A stretch of 19,838 bases of DNA from CAZQKW01 sp964594075 (GCA_964594075.1 CAZQKW010000057.1:1-19838), one strand, 5' to 3'. Positions 7,054-14,656 are shown, numbered from the stretch's first letter. Translations and numbers: made by a program. Notes: generated by a model from the letters alone, not told the origin.

Positions 7054-8147
7054 GGCATATGCTGCGGTGTGAGGCTCTGAAATCTTTTTGTCCACGTGGT
7101 TGGCTGTGCGCTGGCAAGAAACAGTTTTTCAAGGAAACCGGGTTCTTGAGCAGTTTCAGTAAGCCTGCGCTGAGCCATCAGGTTAAGCAGCAGATCGCCC
7201 ACAGCATGAACTGCGCGCGCACCGGCAGCGTCTGGCGGCAGAGCCGCTTTACTGCTTATTGAACAGGTGAGTGTTTCATCCCAGGGAATACATCCATACC
7301 AGAACAGATCGATATTTAAAAATTCTGCGGCAACCTCCTGCAGCTTTTTGAAACCCTTCTGCGCCGCCTCCTGGTCGCCCAGGATTATGATGCCAATGTG
7401 TGCCAGCGGTGAGAACTGGTGGATTGTTTTTATAATGCTGTAGGTGTCAATCAACTGGGCAGGCTCCACCCCTGAAATTAAGATAATTTCATCTGCCGCC
7501 TTAAACAGGGCTTTCGCGTTGGAGCTGAACCCCGTAGAGATATTAATGATAATGACATCAGCTTTTCGGCTGGCAGAGGTTATTTCATCAATAATCGGAT
7601 TGTGTTCATCCGGCCAGGGGCACGACAACAGAGTTATATCTGTATCAACAGTAATAAGCTGAAATTCAGGAGCCGGTTTTTCTGTCGGCAGTTCAGGGTG
7701 TTGTCGGGCTGCCTTGATTGCGGATAGTTGCAGCGCCGCTAAATAATTCATACTGGCGAAACTGAGGTCGGCATTAAGCACCATCACCTGCCGCCCCCGG
7801 TTCAGGAAATCAACACTGAGGTTGAAGGCAAACATGGTGTTGGCAAGAGAGGTGCGCGGTCCTGAAACAGCAACTGCAAAGGGTTTCGAGTGCTGATTTT
7901 CCCGGTCGGTCTTGAGCGGCGCTCCGGCAGCCGCAGTGTCCGGGATGAGGGTTGCTTCAGCAGCACTGCCTGGTTGCTCCGGGGAAGGAGTTTCATTGAC
8001 TGAAATCGGCGGCTGGTTTTTTTCTGCTTCCGTGGATTTTTCGCGGGAGGGGGTCGCGGTATTTGACTTTTCTTTATCAATGCGCCTCGAGAGGAATAGA
8101 TGGGCATAGTCCTGCAGAGTCCGACCAGGCTTTTTGTTTTCTTCCAT
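7050..8147 (-). CDS. MinD/FlhG-like P-loop protein with degenerate ATPase motifs
   Basis: The 365-residue protein has an N-terminal stretch with DYAHLFLSRRIDKE, a Pro/Ser/Glu/Ala-rich linker (~26-88), then a SIMIBI-type domain from residue 89. The fold order matches MinD/FlhG: strand plus P-loop position (AVAVSGPRTSLANT, 91-104), helix, strand VMVLNADLSF (121-130), switch-II position DVIIINISTGFSSNA (197-211) and AADEIILISGVEPAQLIDTYSIIK (218-240, in two parts AADEIILI and VEPAQLIDTYSIIK). The deviant Walker A KGGxGKT is replaced by PRTSLAN, losing both lysines; the A' aspartate is N (LNADL); the switch-II aspartate is N (INISTG). It is probably a pseudo-ATPase, perhaps a spatial or scaffold factor. 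It is the first gene of a pair; GGGGAGGGAG lies directly before the ATG. Confidence 0.8.
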   Translation of the reverse strand: MEENKKPGRTLQDYAHLFLSRRIDKEKSNTATPSREKSTEAEKNQPPISVNETPSPEQPGSAAEATLIPDTAAAGAPLKTDRENQHSKPFAVAVSGPRTSLANTMFAFNLSVDFLNRGRQVMVLNADLSFASMNYLAALQLSAIKAARQHPELPTEKPAPEFQLITVDTDITLLSCPWPDEHNPIIDEITSASRKADVIIINISTGFSSNAKALFKAADEIILISGVEPAQLIDTYSIIKTIHQFSPLAHIGIIILGDQEAAQKGFKKLQEVAAEFLNIDLFWYGCIPWDETLTCSISSKAALPPDAAGARAVHAVGDLLLNLMAQRRLTETAQEPGFLEKLFLASAQPTTWTKRFQSLTPQHMP

Positions 8148-8280
8148 CTCCCTCCCCTTTACGCAAGCCTGAAAAATTAATATAAAAAATTATAGGATAA
8201 GATAAAAAAATCAAATACTACTGCGAAACTTATTTACCATTAATCAAAAAATTAGATAAAATAAAATTTAAATGCGTCTA

Positions 8281-8310
8281 TATATACCCGAAAACCTAAC
8301 TATTTGTCAA
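8281..8310 (-). promoter_or_regulatory. Promoter of the MinD-like operon
   Basis: On the minus strand a perfect TTGACA (8305-8310) is followed after 18 bp by TATATA (8281-8286). Transcription would start near 8274, giving a 5' leader of about 125 bases before the start codon at 8147. The surrounding DNA is very AT-rich. Confidence 0.6.
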
Positions 8311-8316
8311 GAAAAA

Positions 8317-8358
8317 ACAATATATTGTATTCGTAAACCAAAATGTTTCAATATATTG
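8317..8358. promoter_or_regulatory. Two identical palindromes, possible regulator sites
   Basis: CAATATATTG occurs at 8318-8327 (within the 12-bp palindrome ACAATATATTGT, 8317-8328) and again at 8349-8358. The centres are 31 bp apart, about three helical turns. They lie directly upstream of the -35 of the minus-strand promoter (centres near -48 and -79), a good place for an activator dimer pair. The gene-free stretch 8148-8624 is otherwise AT-rich without a recognisable gene. The function is inferred from position and symmetry only. Confidence 0.4.
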
Positions 8359-8547
8359 GTATTATTGCCCTGTCTTCATTACGGGCTTTATTTTAAGACG
8401 ATTCCTTCAATAGTTTATTGGCGGGGTTGAAACAGCATCCGGCGGTTTTTCTCTGCCACGACACTGCGCACGTCCGCTGACATCACGACCCGGCACTGTG
8501 CGTATCCTGATGAATAACATTCAGGGAACGTCAGTTGTTTTCATTTA

Positions 8548-8576
8548 TTGCATTTGCGACATTTTTTATTTACAAT
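8548..8576 (+). promoter_or_regulatory. Weak candidate promoter of the AsnC-AMMECR1-rng operon
   Basis: TTGCAT (8548-8553) and TACAAT (8571-8576) are 17 bp apart, and the -10 ends 48 bases before the start at 8625. The -10 matches five of six consensus bases but the -35 only three, so this is a weak prediction. Confidence 0.3.
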
Positions 8577-8624
8577 GGAAACCCATTGGGGATGGCAGAA
8601 TGGACAGAGAGGAGGGATGCCGTT

Positions 8625-8858
8625 ATGGATACCTATGCGTATATTTTTGTTGAGGTAGCGCAGGGAAAATCGCGGGATGTTTCCCAGTCAATTTCACAGA
8701 TTGAAGGAGTCCAATCAGCACATATTGTAACCGGCCCCTACGATATCATTGTATTTGCCAGGGCTGCAGATATTCAGGGACTCTGGGAGCTGATCATTGC
8801 GCGCATTCAAAACATACCCGGCGTGGTGCGCACCATCACTAATATTGTCGCTGAATAA
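8625..8858 (+). CDS. Stand-alone Lrp/AsnC effector (RAM) domain protein
   Basis: The frame is open from 8535, but ATG at 8625 has GGAGGG 8 nt upstream and gives a 77-residue protein beginning MDTYAYIFVEVAQGKS. This is a complete RAM/AsnC ligand-binding domain (beta-alpha-beta-beta-alpha-beta): IFVEVAQGK, a helix, IEGVQSAHIVTGPYDIIVFA, then a helix, IPGVVRTITNIV. There is no helix-turn-helix, so it cannot bind DNA alone. Stand-alone RAM proteins form ring oligomers that sense amino acids or other small molecules, and may co-assemble with full-length Lrp proteins. It is the first gene of a probable five-gene operon, 55 bp before the AMMECR1 gene. No ligand can be named from sequence. Confidence 0.88.
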   Translation: MDTYAYIFVEVAQGKSRDVSQSISQIEGVQSAHIVTGPYDIIVFARAADIQGLWELIIARIQNIPGVVRTITNIVAE

Positions 8859-8913
8859 ATGGAGACGTTGCGCGTTAGCGTCCCGGGTAAATTGCAAAAG
8901 GAGCGCCGATAGA

Positions 8914-9546
8914 GTGAAACGCTATATGTTCATGGCGGTGTTTTTGGTGCTGATCGCAGTAGTGCCGATGTATGCCGGGACCGAAGTTTTTCTTAATAAA
9001 GAAGAACAGCAGATTCTTATGCACATAGCGCGGGACACGCTGTCCCTGTATGTAAACAAACAGACTCTGCCCAACCTTGACCGGTATCCGGTGACGCCCC
9101 GGCTGCAAAAACAGTGCGGTGTATTTGTAACACTGAAACATAAAAAAAATAAAGAACTGCGGGGCTGCATCGGCTTTATTACAGGAATAAAACCACTGCG
9201 CGAGGCAGTCCGTGACTGCACTGTGGAGTCTGCGACCCGCGATGCGCGATTTCCTGCCATGCATGCGGGAGAAGATGAGACCGTTACCATAGAAATTTCT
9301 GTTTTGACGCCCCCTGAAAAAATCAGCAGTATCAACCAGATTCAAGTGGGCAAACATGGCCTCATCATTAAGAAAGGCATGCATCACGGAGTGCTTCTTC
9401 CCCAAGTGCCTGTTGAATGGGGATGGAACAGAGACAAATTTTTAAAAGCCATTTGTCAGAAAGCAGGGCTTCCTGAAGATGCGTGGAAACAGGGCGCTGA
9501 GCTTTATATTTTTACTGCCCAGGTATTCAAGGAAACAGAATTATAA
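8914..9546 (+). CDS. AMMECR1-family protein with an N-terminal export signal
   Basis: The start is GTG at 8914, with AAGGAG 10 nt upstream; the frame is open further upstream but overlaps the preceding gene. The 210-residue protein begins VKRYMFMAVFLVLIAVVPMYAG, a basic start and hydrophobic core typical of a signal peptide or membrane anchor. The rest is an AMMECR1 domain: FVTLK, the hallmark LRGCIG (82-87), LREAVRDCTVESATRDARFP, TVTIEISVLTPPE, and a C-terminal block LLPQVPVEWGWNRDKFL. AMMECR1 proteins are found in all domains of life; bacterial ones often neighbour MEMO and a radical SAM gene, neither of which is here. Their biochemical role is unclear. Export is unusual for the family. It is the second gene in the operon, 34 bp before the next. 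Confidence 0.88.
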   Translation: MKRYMFMAVFLVLIAVVPMYAGTEVFLNKEEQQILMHIARDTLSLYVNKQTLPNLDRYPVTPRLQKQCGVFVTLKHKKNKELRGCIGFITGIKPLREAVRDCTVESATRDARFPAMHAGEDETVTIEISVLTPPEKISSINQIQVGKHGLIIKKGMHHGVLLPQVPVEWGWNRDKFLKAICQKAGLPEDAWKQGAELYIFTAQVFKETEL

Positions 9547-9580
9547 AAAGAGCGTAACAGCATGTTGCGCCACATAGGTT

Positions 9581-9949
9581 TTGTTAAGCGTTTTATGCAA
9601 GACGGTACTCTTGGTGCTTGTTAGCAAAGATCGCCGGACGATTAACATCACCGACACAGCATTCATGCCGCAGATTATTGCGATTTTATTGGAAGATACG
9701 CTAGAAGATTCATATGTAGCCATACGGCTTGATGGCACTGAGCCTGAAATTCTGTTCACCAAGGGCCCGTCCTTTACCAAGACCATGGGACCCTTCCCCG
9801 AAGCCTATGCTGAAGCAACATTCAAAAAATGGAACTATCGAAAAGTTATTAATCCTCCCGAGGTAAAAATCAACAGTCCCGAATCTTTGAGAACTGCTCT
9901 TCTGAGGATGCGAACCTGCGGGAATCTGGTCCGCTATGAGGATGCATAA
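9581..9949 (+). CDS. Unknown small protein between AMMECR1 and rng
   Basis: The open frame gives up to 122 residues from a TTG at 9581. TTG 9611, GTG 9614 and ATG 9667 are other in-frame starts, and none has a convincing ribosome-binding site, so the N-terminus is uncertain. The core from residue ~29 looks like a genuine folded soluble protein: FMPQIIAILLEDTLEDSY, VAIRLDGTEPEILFTKGPS, PFPEAYAEATFKKWNYRKV, and a C-terminal ESLRTALLRMRTCGNLVRYE. There are no membrane segments in the core, no metal motif and no family I recognise. It lies 34 bp after the AMMECR1 gene and 82 bp before rng on the same strand, so it is probably co-transcribed with both. Confidence 0.6.
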   Translation: MLSVLCKTVLLVLVSKDRRTINITDTAFMPQIIAILLEDTLEDSYVAIRLDGTEPEILFTKGPSFTKTMGPFPEAYAEATFKKWNYRKVINPPEVKINSPESLRTALLRMRTCGNLVRYEDA

Positions 9950-10031
9950 CAAGGGTGCGCCATGCAAAAACGCTCTCCTGCATTAATAGCTGCTGCAAAA
10001 CAAATTTTCTGAGCGCGAAAGGCAATACGCT

Positions 10032-11549
10032 ATGCTGTTTAGTTCATTCTCGATTAGCCGTGAAAAATCACACACATCTAAGAAGATGCTCATTAATGTT
10101 GCCGACCCAGAAGAAAGCCGGATTGCAATTATTGAAAATGGCGTACTGGTGGATTTGACGATAGAAGTAAGCGGACATGAAAAACAGCGCGGTAATATTT
10201 ATAAAGGCATAGTCCAAAAAATAGTTCCCAGCTTTCGCGCCGCTTTTGTTGATTATTGCGGCACGCGGCATGGATTCCTTCCCTTAGACGAAGTTCATCC
10301 CGACTATTACAGCGTGAGCGTTCCCGACAAAAAAACCGTACTTTCACCCAATAAAATTCTCAAACGCGGCCAGGAAGTGCTGGTACAAGTAGTAAAAGAA
10401 GAAAAAGATACGAAAGGCGCGTCTCTTACCACCTATCTTTCATTGCCCGGCAGATATCTGGTGCTCACCCCGGGCTCCAACCGGAGCGGTATTTCGCGAA
10501 AAATTGAGGATGAGGCAGAGCGCAGCAAGCTTAAAGACATAGCGCGCCAACTACATCTCCCCGAGGGGATGGGCGTGATAGTGCGAACCGCCGGACTTAA
10601 TAAAAACAAAAAGGATCTCCAGCGCGATGCGGCATATTTGCTGCGGCTATGGAAGGCAATTCAGGAAAAAGCCCGCAGCGTCCAGGCGCCGGCAATCATT
10701 TTCCAGGAGAGCAGCACGGTGATTCAGGCAATCAGGGACTACTTTACCTCTGACATACAGGAGGTGCTGGTAGATAATCGGGACATGTTTAAAAAGGTGC
10801 GCGACTTCTTTAAGCAGGTCATACCCAAACATTACCGCCAGGTTAAGCTTTACGAAGGCAAGGAACCGCTGTTTGCTAAATATGGGGTAGAGGCGCAGAT
10901 AGAGAGCATCTACGAACGAAAGGTTGCACTCAAGTCGGGGGGAAGTATTGTTATAGATCCGACGGAAGCGCTGGTTGCCATTGATGTCAATACCGCGCGG
11001 TTTACCCAGGCCAAAGACCCTGAAGAGACTGCCCTCATAACGAACCTTGAAGCAGCAGATGAAATCAGCCGGCAACTGCGCCTGCGCGATTTAGGGGGAC
11101 TGATTGTCATTGATTTTATTGACATGAAAAGCCAGAAGAACCGGCAGCTGGTGGAGCGGCATCTCAGAAATGCATTTAAGGCAGATAAGGCAAATATTGA
11201 GCTGTCAAAAATATCGAAATTTGGCCTGCTGGAAATGACCCGCGAGCAGATCCGATCGCCGCTCTCGCATATGGGCTATAATGTCTGCACCGCCTGCGGT
11301 GGCAAGGGCAAAATCAAGTCAACCGAATCCCTATCCTTAATTATTCTGAGAAAAATCCATGCACAGGCAAGCACCGGCACCATTCTTCAGGCACATGCCA
11401 CGCTCTATCCTCCCGTGGCGCAATATCTTTTAAATCAGAAGCGCGCTGAACTGTGCAATATAGAAAATGAGTTCAATATGAAAATAATGATAACCGCTGA
11501 TCCGGAAACCCCTGCTGAACAGTACCGGCTTGAGTTTGTTAACAAATAG
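10032..11549 (+). CDS. rng: Rne/Rng family ribonuclease (RNase G-like)
   Basis: The 505-residue protein is the size of RNase G and lacks the long C-terminal scaffold of RNase E. It runs from a MLINV start strand (19-23) with IENGVL, through an S1 domain (GNIYKGIVQKIVPSFRAAFVD, given as GNIYKGIV then FRAAFVD), to the catalytic core. Catalytic Mg-binding aspartates are D318 in AIDVNTARF and D361 in GLIVIDFIDM, followed by SKFGLLEMTREQIRSPL. C419 and C422 (CTACGGKG) form the zinc link that joins dimers. It endonucleolytically cuts AU-rich single-stranded 5'-monophosphorylated RNA in rRNA maturation and mRNA decay. ATG at 10032 is weakly supported (GAAAGG about 10 nt upstream); ATG at 10086 would match the usual family N-terminus equally well. 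It is the fourth gene in the operon. Confidence 0.93.
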   Translation: MLFSSFSISREKSHTSKKMLINVADPEESRIAIIENGVLVDLTIEVSGHEKQRGNIYKGIVQKIVPSFRAAFVDYCGTRHGFLPLDEVHPDYYSVSVPDKKTVLSPNKILKRGQEVLVQVVKEEKDTKGASLTTYLSLPGRYLVLTPGSNRSGISRKIEDEAERSKLKDIARQLHLPEGMGVIVRTAGLNKNKKDLQRDAAYLLRLWKAIQEKARSVQAPAIIFQESSTVIQAIRDYFTSDIQEVLVDNRDMFKKVRDFFKQVIPKHYRQVKLYEGKEPLFAKYGVEAQIESIYERKVALKSGGSIVIDPTEALVAIDVNTARFTQAKDPEETALITNLEAADEISRQLRLRDLGGLIVIDFIDMKSQKNRQLVERHLRNAFKADKANIELSKISKFGLLEMTREQIRSPLSHMGYNVCTACGGKGKIKSTESLSLIILRKIHAQASTGTILQAHATLYPPVAQYLLNQKRAELCNIENEFNMKIMITADPETPAEQYRLEFVNK

Positions 11550-11631
11550 CGATCGGGTGAACAGCGAGCGGGGCAGCAGAGAAATATCTTACGCCAACCT
11601 GAGAACCAAGAGCACTGCTGGACATGGTTGT

Positions 11632-12342
11632 ATGACGATCGTTGACAATATAGGTTCCATTCAAGAACGCATCGGTAATGCGGCACGGCGCGTTGGCAGA
11701 AAGCCAGCAGACATTCGTTTGGTTGCGGTATCAAAGACCGTCCCTGTTGAACGTATCCAAGAGGCACTGGCAGCCGGCGTTACCATATTGGGAGAAAATT
11801 ATGTGCAGGAGGCTCGCACTAAGATAGCTCAGATAGGGCAACAGGTAGAGTGGCACTTTATCGGCCACTTGCAGTCAAATAAGGCAAAGTCCGCCGTTGA
11901 ACTGTTTTCAATGATTCATACGGTTGACCGCCTTTCCCTGGCGGCAGCGTTGAACCGGGAAGCACAGAAAAGGGGGACAATCCTGCCCGTTCTCATTCAG
12001 GTAAACATTTCCGGTGAAGAAAGCAAATCAGGCATTGATCCGCAGGGGACGCTGGAGCTGGTTGAACGGATTGCAGAGTTCACGCACCTTTCGCTCCAGG
12101 GGCTTATGACCATGCCGCCATGGTTTGATAACCCCGAAGATGCGCGGCCGTATTTTATCGCGCTGCGAAACCTGCGTGACGAAATTGCCAGCAAAAAAAT
12201 TCCCGGCGTATCGCTGCACGAGCTTTCTATGGGGATGACCGGTGATTTTGAAGTGGCGATAGAGGAGGGCGCCACACTGGTGCGGATTGGAACCGCGATC
12301 TTTGGGACGCGCGGTTATTTAAGAACCTCAGACACAACATAG
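11632..12342 (+). CDS. yggS: YggS/PLPBP family pyridoxal-phosphate homeostasis protein
   Basis: The frame is open from 11530, but homology begins at ATG 11632 (MTIVDNIGSIQERI), giving 236 residues, the normal family length. The extra 34 codons upstream have no family match and overlap the end of rng. Family motifs are all present: the PLP-binding lysine K35 in VAVSKTVP, LGENYVQE, WHFIGHLQSNKAK, IHTVDRLSLA, VLIQVNISGEESKSG, LQGLMTMPPW and LSMGMTGDFEVAIEEG. The protein binds pyridoxal 5'-phosphate in an alanine-racemase-like TIM barrel, has no known enzyme activity, and keeps PLP and amino/keto-acid pools balanced. It is cytoplasmic. The Shine-Dalgarno is weak. It is the last gene of the probable operon, 82 bp after rng. 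Confidence 0.93.
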   Translation: MTIVDNIGSIQERIGNAARRVGRKPADIRLVAVSKTVPVERIQEALAAGVTILGENYVQEARTKIAQIGQQVEWHFIGHLQSNKAKSAVELFSMIHTVDRLSLAAALNREAQKRGTILPVLIQVNISGEESKSGIDPQGTLELVERIAEFTHLSLQGLMTMPPWFDNPEDARPYFIALRNLRDEIASKKIPGVSLHELSMGMTGDFEVAIEEGATLVRIGTAIFGTRGYLRTSDTT

Positions 12343-12455
12343 GATCTCTCCCGGTCTTATATTTAGCCAAGGATATTGGAAGTTTTGCTATCGTAAAGAA
12401 CACCCCCACTGAATCCCCCGTGCTATTAAAAGGGCGTGTCGCAATGGCCTGAAAT

Positions 12456-12534
12456 GTCATTCTGCGCGAATGTGAAGAATCTCAACCCGCTGATTTTTCA
12501 TATCCCGAGATTTTTCGCTGTCGCTCAAAATGAC
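12456..12534. repeat. Dispersed GTCATTCTG palindromic repeat, copy 1
   Basis: The stretch starts GTCATTCTG, contains GAAGAATCTCA (12474-12484) and GAGATTTTTCGC, and ends TCAAAATGACC. It is a diverged copy of the repeat at 19119-19211, with the same outer and inner inverted arms. No gene is seen in 12343-12750 apart from this and the next repeat. Confidence 0.7.
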
Positions 12535-12574
12535 CAAGAGTCTAATTGCGGCACATCCTCTAAGAAGGGGTGAA

Positions 12575-12616
12575 GGGGGTAACGTTATGTCCATTTTCTT
12601 TACCCCATACGTTACC
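12575..12616. repeat. Second type of intergenic inverted repeat
   Basis: GGTAACGT (12578-12585) pairs with ACGTTACC (12609-12616). The pairing extends into TATG and CAT with one bulged T. The loop is T-rich. It lies between the GTCATTCTG repeat and the 3' end of the SGNH gene, so it could help stop minus-strand transcription or be another dispersed repeat. Confidence 0.5.
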
Positions 12617-12750
12617 TGGGAAAATCCAACAACAGACAGTTGATGGTATTGAACATTGATGGGACCATATTTAAGAATGAAGAAACCGCAACCCTGCCTT
12701 TCCTACCATCATATATATTAAACCGTTTGCGATGATCGCTCTTTAAGGCT

Positions 12751-14448
12751 CTAATGTAAAATGTCAGAGAACAGGTCCCAGGCATCAACGGGCAGGTTGG
12801 GTTGCATATTTGGATCTGAATCATCAGGGTCTTTGAACAGGAAAAGAAGTTCCGTAAAACCAGATGCCGCATATTGAGGCCCTGGCACCCACCCGTCCCC
12901 ATCCCTGTCTATATAGGGATCATGCTGCATAATTTCTGAAAGATCATAAAGTGGCGCCGCAATCCCCAACTGTTCATTCAATTGCTCAAGTATATAATTT
13001 GCGATTATGGCTTGGCCGGTATACCCGGGATGAACACCATCCATCGTAAATCCACCGCCGCGGCACCATTTCCGGTTAATGCGTCTCTTATCTATCGTGA
13101 TGACAGTTTTTCCGGTAAGCGCATCGTTGAGATACTGGCCGATGTCTATGAGGTGGGCGTGAAAACTATAGTTCGCTGTGGCGGTCTTTATGGCTGCATT
13201 GAAGTCGTCGATGCGGGCCATTATGTAGCGCTGCTCCTCTTCAGAGAGAACAAATCCGTCATTTTGTTTTCCCGCTGTCTCAAGAATTTGATTCACATAG
13301 CTGACCGGATAGTTGCTGTGCAGAAGCAGATACATGCATCCAAAGGTTAACAGAGAAACACGGTCTCCGGCAACCGGATCGGTAATCGGTTGGCCGGGCT
13401 CAGCAACGCGCTTGAATGTTGCAGGGAGCGTGTAGTCGGGATTGACTTTCCTGAGATAGAATTCAAGATCTTCAGAATCAAACAGGTAGCCGACCGAACT
13501 GTAATACGGAAGGGTAAGGACAAACAGCTCCGCCTCGGGCACGGAACTGCGTGCGCCCGTTTTTAAACGCGTCAGCAGATGATCATACTGATTACTGAAA
13601 TCTCTCAACACGGTTACATTGCGCTCAATATTGGCCATAGTGTAGGGTGCGAATGATACAATCCCCTTGTTTTGAGCCCAGCGCAACAGAAATCGTACGT
13701 GGGGTTTTATTTCCGGCTCGATCTGCTCCAGGGGTATGGGCAGGAACGCAGGATTTTCTCCCCCAAGACCAAGAGCGGCTGCCGCTGAATCATTGTTGCC
13801 TATCCAGAACATAACTATTGTGTTATTGTGCTCTGATAAAAATTGAAATTTGTTGAGTAACCACACGGCTGCCCCAATCTGGGACACAGGGCGGCGAGCC
13901 AGCAGATTAATAGGGTATAATACCTTGTCATATTCACTACGCAATCGCCACGGCACGATGCTTTTACACAGGTAATCCGGGTTGACATAGGATATGGGGG
14001 TGCCCGCCCGCTGGTAATAGGCTATTCCTTCAATAGAAAAAATATCAGACCCATCGACGCCTAAATTGGTTGGAAGACTAAAAGGCTGCAGGCGGTTTCC
14101 GGCATAATCAAGCAAAGGCTGGCTAAAGAACACATTCATCACGTGCGCAAGGGAATCTGCCACGTTTTGAAGATAGGCATTTTGTGTGGTGGTAGCGTTA
14201 ATGGTTGCATCCATGGTTCCTTGCGTCAGGCTGTCCCCGATGCCGATCAACAGCGTCTGGTTCTCTGCCGGATATGCTTCCCCGGGGTGGGCCGGTGGTT
14301 TTTCACGTTTAGAAGAAGCAGTTTCGAAGCGGGATTCTGCCAGAGCGGAACGGTGACAAGGAAAACCAAACAGGTTAACAGACAGGCAGACGATAATGAT
14401 ACTTGCCGCTGTTATATTTTTAGGGATTCTATTGTGCGCGCAGTGCAT
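12751..14448 (-). CDS. Exported SGNH/GDSL hydrolase with acidic calcium-loop tail
   Basis: I place the start at ATG 14448 (565 residues). The frame is open to a TTG at 14541, but that lies upstream of the promoter found at 14485-14513. The N-terminus is a signal peptide (hydrophobic core 15-29, likely cut after SALA, residue 38). SGNH blocks are in order: IGDSLTQG (nucleophile S73), WIGNNDSAA (217-220, block III) and DGVHPGYTGQ (catalytic D470 and H473). After the hydrolase domain, residues ~510-550 contain YIDRDGDGWVPG and DPDDSDPNMQP. This is the DxDGDG...DxDDxDP pattern of calcium/metal-binding tails such as MopE-like motifs. The likely role is an exported esterase or lipase; the substrate is unknown. 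It lies downstream of the permease gene but has its own promoter. Confidence 0.88.
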   Translation of the reverse strand: MHCAHNRIPKNITAASIIIVCLSVNLFGFPCHRSALAESRFETASSKREKPPAHPGEAYPAENQTLLIGIGDSLTQGTMDATINATTTQNAYLQNVADSLAHVMNVFFSQPLLDYAGNRLQPFSLPTNLGVDGSDIFSIEGIAYYQRAGTPISYVNPDYLCKSIVPWRLRSEYDKVLYPINLLARRPVSQIGAAVWLLNKFQFLSEHNNTIVMFWIGNNDSAAAALGLGGENPAFLPIPLEQIEPEIKPHVRFLLRWAQNKGIVSFAPYTMANIERNVTVLRDFSNQYDHLLTRLKTGARSSVPEAELFVLTLPYYSSVGYLFDSEDLEFYLRKVNPDYTLPATFKRVAEPGQPITDPVAGDRVSLLTFGCMYLLLHSNYPVSYVNQILETAGKQNDGFVLSEEEQRYIMARIDDFNAAIKTATANYSFHAHLIDIGQYLNDALTGKTVITIDKRRINRKWCRGGGFTMDGVHPGYTGQAIIANYILEQLNEQLGIAAPLYDLSEIMQHDPYIDRDGDGWVPGPQYAASGFTELLFLFKDPDDSDPNMQPNLPVDAWDLFSDILH

Positions 14449-14484
14449 AAGAATGCCGTATTTAACATATGCTATCTTTTTGTG

Positions 14485-14513
14485 ACTATACTCCGCCGCT
14501 GAGAAAAGGTCAA
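14485..14513 (-). promoter_or_regulatory. Promoter of the SGNH hydrolase gene
   Basis: On the minus strand TTGACC (14508-14513) and TATAGT (14485-14490) are separated by exactly 17 bp; each matches five of six consensus bases. Transcription would start near 14478, 30 bases before the ATG at 14448. This position decides the start codon of the gene. Confidence 0.7.
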
Positions 14514-14656
14514 CTGATGTCAGAACCAGGATTTTTCCCAAAGATTACTCTTGAAATATCCTCAGACGCTTTTTCATCCTCATCAATAAAATATTTTGGG
14601 GGAAGTCCAGATGTCGGATAACACCCAACTGTAGCGCCAACAATACCCTCGGGCAC
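14510..14656 (-). CDS. Candidate 48-residue ORF or gene fragment
   Basis: A minus-strand frame opens with GTG at 14656 and ends in TGA at 14510-14512, inside the -35 box of the next gene. The translation is protein-like: VPEGIVGATVGCYPTSGLPP, then KYFIDEDEKASEDISRVIFG. There is no ribosome-binding site and the preceding in-frame stop is close (just upstream of a CAT ATA GTG run), so it is either a small gene, a C-terminal fragment of a lost gene, or chance. No family is recognised. Confidence 0.2.
   Translation of the reverse strand: MPEGIVGATVGCYPTSGLPPKYFIDEDEKASEDISRVIFGKNPGSDIS

Noticed and set aside
7054..7095. GTG start extending the unknown coupled gene by 14 codons
   Set aside because: The ATG overlapping the upstream stop as ATGA is the better start.
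12227..12460. 77-codon minus-strand frame over the end of yggS (MTFQAIATRPFNSTG...)
   Set aside because: Its 3' part is antisense to yggS and its 5' part lies in intergenic repeat-like DNA; no ribosome-binding site is clear.
14449..14541. Longer 5' extension of the SGNH gene (TTG start)
   Set aside because: A good promoter at 14485-14513 lies inside it and the signal peptide follows the later ATG.
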